64,000 nt of DNA, taken from contig JANKKI010000026.1 in NCBI GenBank assembly GCA_025175665.1, positions 1,922,001-1,986,000 of the forward strand, written 5' to 3'. The DNA comes from Cinchona pubescens. Its lineage: Eukaryota > Streptophyta > Magnoliopsida > Gentianales > Rubiaceae. The notes under the pieces are model-generated. The model made no database searches, was not told the DNA's origin, and saw only the letters and a program-made list of their open reading frames with translations. Of this stretch, positions 57,107 to 64,000 are shown piece by piece; the first letter of the stretch is position 1; each line of letters begins with the position of its first letter. A program made the position numbers and the translations under genes.

Positions 57107-57853
57107 ATGAAGATATGGTCAGTGCTTGGATCAGAAGCACAAGTGCTGGCAAATCAAGCACAGTTAGCACTTGTTCGGCACCATACAGTTAGGATGACGC
57201 CTCAGCAAAATGGTGTGGCCGAACGTTTGAACAGAACTCTTTTGGAAAGAGTCCGTTGGGTGATCTCTAATGCAGGGTTGACAAAGGACTTTGGGCAGAG
57301 GCGATCTGTACAGCTTGTCATATTGTCCAACCGAGCTCCTTCTGCAGCTGTTTATTTCAAGACTCTTGAGCAAGTTTAGTTAGGTACTCCTGCTAATTAC
57401 TATGATTTGAAAGTTTTTGGGTGTCCAACATAAATGCATGTGAATGATGGGAAAGTAGAGCCTAGAGCTAAAAAGTGTATTTTTCTTGGTTATGCTTCTG
57501 GGGTGAAAGGTTACAGATTATGGTGTCTTGATTCCAAATTCCCAAAATTTGTAATTAGTAGAGATGTTCAATTTGATGAACTCTCTATGTTATCTTCGAA
57601 AAAAGAGTCTTCCAGTTCTTGTGGTACAGATACAGATGATAATACTCAGAAGCAGGTAGACCTAGAGTTTGGTAGTTCTGGTACTTTTCAGTTAGTCTCT
57701 TCCAGTCAGAAAAATTCAATAGATGAATCAGACTCTATTGAAGAAGAACCAGAGAAAGAGGAGCATTCTATTGCCAAGGATAGACCAAGGAGGGAGATTC
57801 GACCACCACATCGATATGCTAATTTAGTTGCATATCGATTTGTTAGTCACTGA
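57107..57853 (+). pseudogene. Copia integrase C-terminal part
   Basis: RHHTVRMTPQQNGVAERLNR and TLLERVRWVISNAGL mark the end of the catalytic core with its Glu. After a stop near 57,380 and a second one near 57,430, KCIFLGYASGVKGYRLWC and VISRDVQFDE follow, then the variable serine/glutamate-rich linker and RREIRPPHRYANLVAY that leads into reverse transcriptase. Confidence 0.85.
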
Positions 57854-57922
57854 AGAAACGGATGGAGTTGGTAAGCCTTCTACCTACTTTGAAGCAATTT
57901 CTTGTGATAATTCAGCTAAGTA

Positions 57923-58860
57923 GTGGTCGCTATGAATGAAGAAATTAAGTCACTCCGTAAAAATAAAACTTGGGTTCTTGTGAAACCGTCTTTGAGTAAG
58001 AAAATTGTTGATTGCAAATGGGTCTTTAAGAAGAAGAAAGGTCATCTAGGGGTTGAAGATATAAGGTATAAAGCACGATTGGTTGCAAAGTGTCAGGTAT
58101 ACGGTATTGATTTCAATGATGTGTTTTCACCTGTTGTTAAACATAGCTCTATTCGTGTTTTGCTTGCCTTGGTTGCCATATATGATTTGGAATTAGAGCA
58201 ACTTGATATTAAGACAGCTTTTCTACATGGTGAACTCACAAATTTATATGAGGCAACCTCAGAGATTTGAAATTGAAGGAAAATAAGACCATGTTTGCTC
58301 GTTAAAGAAATCCCTGTACAGATTGAAGCAGTCTCCAAGACAGTGGTATAAGAGATTTGATTCCTTTATGTTGGGTCATGGTTATTCGAGGAGCATATAT
58401 GACAGTTGTGTCTATTTCCGAAAATTAAATAATGATTCTTTTATTTATTTGTTACTTTATATTGATGACATGATCATTGATGCCAAAAGTTTTGTAGAAA
58501 TTCACACTTTGAAGACACAGTTGAGTAGTGAATTTGAAATTAAAGATTTGGGAGCAGTTAAGAAGATTCTTGGCATGAAGATCAAGAGAGATCGAGGAGT
58601 TATGAAATTGTTTCTGACCCAAAAGCATTACCTTGAGAAAGTTTTGGAGAAATTTAGCATGAAAGATGCTAAACTTGTGAGTACTCCTCTTGCAAGTCAT
58701 TTTCGACTCTCAGCTACTCAATCACCACAATCAGATGAGGAAGAAGGTTATATGGCACAAGTTCCATATTCTAGTGCAGTCAGCAGTATCATGCATGCGG
58801 TGGTTTGTACACGTCCAGACATTTCACAAGCAGTTAGTATGGTCATTTAGCAGATATATG
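57923..58860 (+). pseudogene. Copia reverse transcriptase
   Basis: Begins AMNEEIKSLRKNKTWVLVKP and has CKWVFKKK, YKARLVAK, FSPVVKHSSIRVLLAL and QLDIKTAFLHGEL. A frame change near 58,260 follows; then KQSPRQWYKRFDSFM, LLYIDDMII (catalytic box), FEIKDLGAVKKILGM, and STPLASHFRLS to about 58,850. Only two breaks are visible, so this copy is younger than the gypsy remains. Confidence 0.86.
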
Positions 58861-58889
58861 TCTTGTCCTGGAAAAGAGTATTGGTAGGT

Positions 58890-59500
58890 TGTGAAATAGA
58901 TTCTTAGATACTTGAAAGGTACTTTAAACACTTGTTTGGAGTTTGAAAAAAATAGTGACACTTTGATTGGTTTTGTGGATTCTGATTACGCTGGAGATCT
59001 GACAACAGAAGAACACTTACTTGTTATGTACTTTACATTGGCGGTTGTGCAGTTAGTTGGAAAGCTACTTTACAACCTGTTGTGGCATTGTCTACTACAG
59101 AAGCTGAATATATGGCCGTGACGGAGGCAATCAAAGAAGCATTATGGTTGAGAGGTTTGTTTGGCGAGCTAAGTCTACATCGTGGTGTTACTACAGTTAA
59201 TTGGCCGTGACGGAGGCAATCAAAGAAGCCTTGTGGTTGAGAGATTTGTTTGGCGAGCTAAGTCTACATCGTGGTGTTACTACAGTTAATTGCGATAGTC
59301 AAAGTGAAATTCACTTAACTAAATATCAGATGTATCATGAGAGGACTAAGCACATTGATGTGAAGTTTCACTTCGTTCGGGGATACTATTGCTGAGGGGA
59401 AAGTTCTTGTTCAAAAGATCAGTACCAAAGATAATTCTTCAGACATGTTTACGAAGCCTTTTCCGGTTTACAAGTTCAAGCAGTGCTTGGACTTGGTTGG
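58890..59500 (+). pseudogene. Copia RNase H with internal 90-bp duplication
   Basis: RYLKGTLNTCLEF, GFVDSDYAGDL (catalytic Asp), STTEAEYMAVTEAIKEALWL, NCDSQSEIHL and HERTKHIDVKFHFVR mark the domain. One frame change lies near 59,020. The stretch with the catalytic Glu helix is present twice (59,112-59,201 and 59,202-59,291). Confidence 0.84.
59112..59291 (+). repeat. 90-bp tandem duplication in RNase H
   Basis: TGGCCGTGACGGAGGCAATC starts both units (59,112 and 59,202). They differ at a handful of positions, such as GCATTATGG against GCCTTGTGG. Length 90 keeps the reading frame. Confidence 0.95.
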
Positions 59501-59607
59501 CGTTTGTTGTTGGTGATTAAGCCCTTTCGAGCTTTTGTGGAGAAGGTGGAGCCAGTTTGTTGTTTTGCTATTTTTTGTGGGTGTGGGTACTCGCCAAGGT
59601 GGAGATT

Positions 59608-60001
59608 TGTTATGTGGCTTTGTCCCACATTGATTAGTGTTAAGAAGAGTTGTGTAGCCTTGGTCTTATAAATAGAGACCTTAACCTTTGGGTTTTATGT
59701 GCCAAACACTAAACATAAGAGAGGGCTATTGAGCCTTGTTGGTCATTAAGCCTTTATCCTTATTTTGGCATTTCTTGTGTTTTTGTACTAGTGCTTTTAT
59801 GGGTTTAGGAGCACCCTCCTAAAGCTTTTGTATTCTTCTAATATAGTAAAATTTTGCTTGCATACACTTCGCCCGTGGATGTAGATCTTTTGACCGAACC
59901 ATGTAAATCTGGTGTCTCTATTTTATTTTCTCTTTTATTTTGTTATAGTTTGTTTTGGATTTATCTCGAACTTTTGTCAATTTTATGGGATCCCCCTAAC
60001 A
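59608..60001 (+). repeat. 3' LTR of Tork-like copia element
   Basis: TGTTATGTGG...CCTAACA with inverted terminal TGTTA/TAACA. A TATA box CTTATAAATAGAGACC is near 59,664. No partner LTR is in the window. Confidence 0.78.
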
Positions 60002-61179
60002 GGATGCATGAAATTTTATCAAATTGAAAGGACAAAGGACGTTGACAAAATATGATTGACCAAAATACTACCCAATGTAATTTGGCTTATCTAATTCCTT
60101 GGGCCTAGCTTTGGCTTGAACTAAGCTATACAATAAAGATCGGTTTAGACCTCTTATATCAAACTTTTGGATCAAAGCTTTGCTACCAAAATCAAGGTCG
60201 AATGGGGATGAACCACAATTTTTGTTCGCTGAACTACAGTTTTTGTTCAGCAAAGCTAAACCATAATCCAAACTTCTCGGCATCGACTTTGAGTTTGGAG
60301 AATCTGAACTTCGAACTCTGATTGGCAAAGCCAAATCGAAACTGACTTGTAAAAAATAAATTTCAAGCCAACATTAAACAAAGCCAAGATGATTAAATTG
60401 GTGCTCGGAGTAGACGATCTCCGATGAAGTGAAGTTGAACAACAAACAATTCTCTTGTCAAAATCAAAGTTCAAACAAGAATGAACTAAGCTCAGTCGGT
60501 TGCATGGAGTGATCTCATTTGCAAGTCAAACTCATTGATCAACTCTTCAGCCGTTTGGAGAAATCTAAAATCTAGGTGATAAATCTTGAGCTATTTGGAA
60601 CTCTTGAGTTGTACATGCATTTTTGGCAATAGCGGAGTTGAACTAAAAGTGGCAAGCCACAAATTGAATTATGAGCTCCAAAAGCAAAGGTAAATAGTGA
60701 AAAGCCAATTTCAAATTGGGTTGCCAAAGTGATGCAGTAGCCGACCCTCATTGACAATGAAAGAATTAAAGCTAGCCAACCTTTAAATAAAAGAAGGGAT
60801 CTGAGAAGACTAAAAAAGAGAAGGGAAAGAAGATGAAGACTTGTCTTCATATCATGGATAACAAATAACACAAAAGCCAATTCCATGTATGAATTGCCAA
60901 CAAAATCATGCATGGAGTCAATAGATCATGCAAGAAGTCAATTTAACAAAGTAATTGATCAGGAATCATGGTTGCACATGGCGTGAATGGAAGAAGCCAA
61001 TGAAATCTCTGCAACATTGACTCCTATCCAAAGTTGCCAGTTTGGAGTAGATTGGCTAGCAGACGAGTTGAATGAAACTTCTCAGAGTTGAACCTTGTGT
61101 AGGGCCTGAGCCAAATATGCCCAAGAAAAAGAGAGGCAATAAAAAAAATGATGAAATGAGCTCGACAAGCCCAAGAGGC
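60002..61179. other. Non-coding stretch before the satellite-like array
   Basis: Moderately AT-rich, with loose repeats of CAAAGC/AAGCCAA phrases, no coding motif. It may be internal sequence of the element that owns the LTR at 62,635. Confidence 0.4.
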
Positions 61180-62215
61180 CAATGAAACCAAGAGACCGAG
61201 AGGCGATAAAAAAAAAAGAGGCCAAAAGATCTGTTGAAGTAATTAAGTGGTCGAAGAGCCCAAAATAGAGGTAAACATCAATTATGATCGATGACCTAAA
61301 ATAATGAACAAAAAATGAGGTCAAAAGACCTGATGAAGTACTTAAATGGTCAAAGAGACAAAATAGAAGTAAAACATTGATTACAGATCAATGGTTCGAA
61401 ATAATGAATGAAAAATGAGGCTAAGAGATCCGCTGAAATACTTAAGTGGTCGAAGAGCCCAAAATGGTGGAAAAACATCAATTACGATTGATGGTTCAAA
61501 ATAATAAATGAAAAATGAAGTGAAAAGACTCATTGAAGTGCTTAAGTGGTCGAAAAGTCTAAAATAGAGGCAAAACATCGATTACGATCAATAGCCAACA
61601 TAATAAATGAAAAATTAGGCCAAAAGACTCGCCAAAGTACTTCAATGGTCGAAAAGCCAAAGATAGAGACGAAACATCAATTACAACCGAATAAAAAATG
61701 AGGTCAAAAGACCCGCCGAAGTACTTAAGTAATTTCAAGCTAAAATAGAGGCATAATATTGATTACGATCAGTGGCCCCATAAATAAGCGTGACGACCTG
61801 CCAAAGTGCTCATGAGGTTTGAACTCAAAATAGAGGCAAAAGTCAAGCACTATCGGCGGCCGCAGTAAATGAGCATGACGACCCGTTGAATGTGCTCAAG
61901 AGGTCTAAACACAAAAAAGTGGCAAAATATCAATTACAATTGGTGGCTCATAAATGAGTGTGATGACTTGCCAAAATGCTTTAAGAGGTTTGAATCCAAA
62001 AAAGAGACAAAACATCAATTACAATCAATGTTCTGAAAATAAAGATAAAATGTCGATTATGATTGATAGCCTAAAATAAAGAATGAAAAATGAGGCCAAA
62101 AGACCATGCGAAGTGCTTAAGTGGTCTAACAACCTAAAATAAGGGCAAAATATCGATTATGATTGATGGCCCGAAACAAAAGACAAAACGTCATCTACAA
62201 TCGATGGCCTGAGGC
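61180..62215 (+). repeat. Tandem array, about 100-bp and 85-bp units
   Basis: The anchor CTTAAGTGGTCGAAGAGCCC or variants falls near 61,245, 61,344, 61,444, 61,544 and 61,643, a period of about 100 bp. Each unit also holds GAGGCAAAACATCAATTACG and ATGAGGCCAAAAGAC. From about 61,790 units are shorter (84-88 bp; GACGACCTGCC near 61,793, 61,877 and 61,964), and longer ones return near 62,090. Copies are quite diverged. Confidence 0.88.
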
Positions 62216-62259
62216 CTATGAGCCCATCAGAATCTTATATATATGTATCACGCTTGCTA

Positions 62260-62341
62260 ATATATATATATATATATATATAAAAGAGTGAGCCTAAAAA
62301 GAGGTTATTAGCCCAAAAAATCAAGAGAGAGAGAGAGAGAT
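62260..62341. repeat. Microsatellites (TA)n and (GA)n
   Basis: (TA)n at 62,260-62,282 and (GA)n at 62,324-62,341. Confidence 0.9.
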
Positions 62342-62634
62342 GTAAAAACGAGTTAAATTCGAACCCGAACAAGTAAAGATGGCTGATTGACTATGATGAT
62401 CAAGCAAGAAAAGATGCAACCAAGTTAGCAAAATATCAACTTGAAAATAATTATTTAGGGATTGATGAGCATACTAAGTGTCAAAGCATACAAAGAGCAT
62501 TGGTCAAACAACTAAAGTCAAGGAAGACTAAATTATTATTGATCAAAAAGACTATAAGCCTCAAATGGGGACCCCAATGCAATATTAGTCTGATCCTGAA
62601 GTTAAATTCTGCATCATACTGAAAGGACTATTAA

Positions 62635-62931
62635 TGATACATAGATTTGCTCTCGAATAATATATTGACACATGGTTAGTTTAATTTAACTCTATAGAGG
62701 CAAATATTTAATTTGTATACTGTAGGTCAGCACATGAGTTCGACTCGGTTGGGATCAGTTTGGACAATGGAGTATGAACCCTGGGACTCCATGACCAACC
62801 CTTATAAATAGGAACTTACCCCGCATTTATAAAGGAGCCCAATTTATTTACACAATCTCAATAATAAACATTACTCTCTCTCTTTTTACAATTATTCTCT
62901 GTCCTCTACTAGAATAAATCTTGTTTAATCA
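62635..62931 (+). repeat. LTR, copy C of the 300-bp family
   Basis: TGATACATAGATTTG...TTTAATCA aligns with copy A end to end, with a TATA box TTATAAATAGGAAC near 62,800. GAAAGGACTATTAA just before it may be a polypurine remnant, which would make this a 3' LTR and the array to its left the element's 3' region. No matching target duplication with A or B was found. Confidence 0.75.
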
Positions 62932-63649
62932 ACACTCTAGTGTTTATCTGTTCATTAGAGATAAAGAAACAATGGCAAAAAGTAGACAAGTTGAGTTTCT
63001 TTCTTACTGTTGTTGGGATTGAAAAATACAATTAAGCATCCACTAACTGCACAATTTTGAAGCATGTTTTGCACATTGCACATTTTAAATGAGATATTGT
63101 CAACAAACAAACTATTGATGCTGATCAAAACCAAAAGTGTAGCATCTTCATGAATTTGGTCTCATGACACATCTATGATGCATAGTGTGCGGAGTACGTA
63201 GTTGGAATTCCTTTGCTTTGCTTGAGTTGCGGTTTTAGGATTATTTAGAAGTCAGCATCTACATTCTACGGTCTATCTTTCATATGTGATACATAACAAA
63301 ACCTCGAATTCGAGTAGTGTATGTCGGCCATGTAATGTGCTAGTATATTATTTTCTCCGTCCTAATTTGATTATCAATCCGTGAATAGACATATTGTTTT
63401 AAAAATTTTAATATTTATGGTGTTTTTTTTATTTATTTATATATTATTCTTCATCGTTAAGATGAGACAAATTATAAGATTATAATTTAAGTATTTATTA
63501 AGTATATAAGTAAAATATTATATAATAATGTAATAACTTTTTTCCGGATAAATTATATTATTTTTCGAACATCACTTTCAAAGCGGCTCAATGGTTTTAC
63601 GGGCCTCAAGCCAAACTTAAACATAAGGGCTTTTATTTTCTCATTAAAA
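62932..63649. other. AT-rich intergenic DNA
   Basis: No gene. TTCTCCGTCCTAATTTGAT at 63,353 resembles a Stowaway MITE end, but no second end is visible. Confidence 0.4.
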
Positions 63650-63960
63650 TTAGTATAAATTTTTATTTAAAATTTGTTTTCTAGCTTTTTGAGATGCAAT
63701 ATAACTAATTAAATTTTTATAATCAATTTCTTCAATATTTTGTTTTTTAATTGATAACGTAGCTAATCCATCCATCTTTTCTCGAGACAGTTGTTAATTT
63801 TATGTAAGATTTTATCAATTTTAGTTTTGAAAAAGTTCTTCCTAATGCAACATTTTCAAGAATAATTAACATTATTACATTAGGAAAAAAAATTAAATTT
63901 TTATATAATTATGCAATATTGAGTCTTATCTTTTACTTATATAATTTCTCTTAAAGTTTT
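63650..63960 (-). pseudogene. hAT transposase C-terminal (dimerisation) remnant
   Basis: On the minus strand, from about 63,900: FPNVIMLIILENVALGRTFS, KLKLIKSYIKLTTVSR, then after a frame change near 63,780 GLATLSIKKQNIEEIDYKNL and IASQKARKQ, ending at a TAA (63,652-63,650). This is the hATC dimerisation region of plant hAT-like (TTF-type zinc finger) transposase genes. The upstream part is decayed or lies beyond the window. Confidence 0.7.
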
Positions 63961-64000
63961 TAATACGGAGCCTTGACTGTTATAAAAATGTTTTTTTTTT

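Larger units (their letters stand above)
57026..60001 (+). mobile_element. 5'-truncated Ty1/copia element (Tork/Tnt1-like)
   Basis: Integrase, reverse transcriptase and RNase H follow in order on the plus strand, then polypurine tract AAGGTGGAGAT (59,595-59,605) and a 394-bp LTR starting TGTTATGTGG and ending CCTAACA. Gag, protease and the 5' LTR are missing. Coding similarity starts near 57,107-57,170, so the left edge is approximate. Lineage is tentative from motif style. Confidence 0.8.

Noticed and set aside
63350..63372. Stowaway-like MITE end
   Set aside because: Only one end is visible and no target duplication or opposite end was found.
1..64000. CRISPR array, tRNA, rRNA or a defence-like system
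   Set aside because: Tandem repeats here lack conserved repeats with unique spacers, no cas-like genes occur, and no RNA gene could be supported. The content is plant repeats and one P450.

Overview
This window looks like AT-rich nuclear DNA from a flowering plant, probably a eudicot. The evidence is layers of nested plant LTR retrotransposons (Ty3/gypsy Tat-, Athila- and Tekay-like; Ty1/copia SIRE- and Tork-like), TRIM, RTE and hAT remnants, and one intronless plant cytochrome P450 gene of the CYP94 family. I see no bacterial operons, CRISPR arrays, rRNA or convincing tRNA genes. The species cannot be named from this sequence.

Layout. 1-7.65 kb: 3' part of a Tat-lineage gypsy element (reverse transcriptase, two RNase H domains, integrase, a 3' tandem-repeat block, a spliced-looking antisense ORF, and a 3' LTR). 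This stretch carries four matches to the Tn5/Nextera mosaic-end adapter, so parts of it are probably assembly or library artefact. 8.36-15.18 kb: a large, almost non-coding element with 1.56-kb LTRs and an Athila-type primer-binding site. 15.3-15.75 kb: degenerate minisatellite. 16.6-17.05 kb: RTE LINE tail and a foldback. 17.8-19.1 kb: a TRIM inside a possible small gene remnant. 21.2-24.3 kb: two decayed gypsy gag(-pol) pieces. 24.96-39.14 kb: a three-level nest. A solo LTR with a perfect 5-bp target duplication is split by a Tekay-like gypsy element with 2.5-kb LTRs, which is itself split by a deleted copia element.

40.9-42.65 kb holds the only recognisable host gene: a minus-strand CYP94C1-like P450 with TATA box, start, I-helix, ExxR and haem motifs, broken by one missing base. 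From 43.3 kb repeats resume: a 137-bp tandem duplication, an LTR family present three times (47.4, 48.0/55.7 and 62.6 kb), a minus-strand SIRE-like copia element at 48,031-55,727 with a perfect AGCCC target duplication and an extra ORF downstream of pol, an hAT-like non-autonomous element, a 5'-truncated Tork-like copia element, a ~100-bp satellite-like array at 61.2-62.2 kb, and an hAT transposase C-terminus at the right edge.

Apart from the P450 nothing appears to be an intact functional gene. The retroelement domains are broken by stops, frameshifts and deletions. I found no convincing new biological system. The items most worth checking are the adapter sequences, the P450 frameshift, the extra ORF of the copia element with an integrase fragment inserted backwards, the CGTCCGA motif clusters and the antisense ORF of the Tat element.
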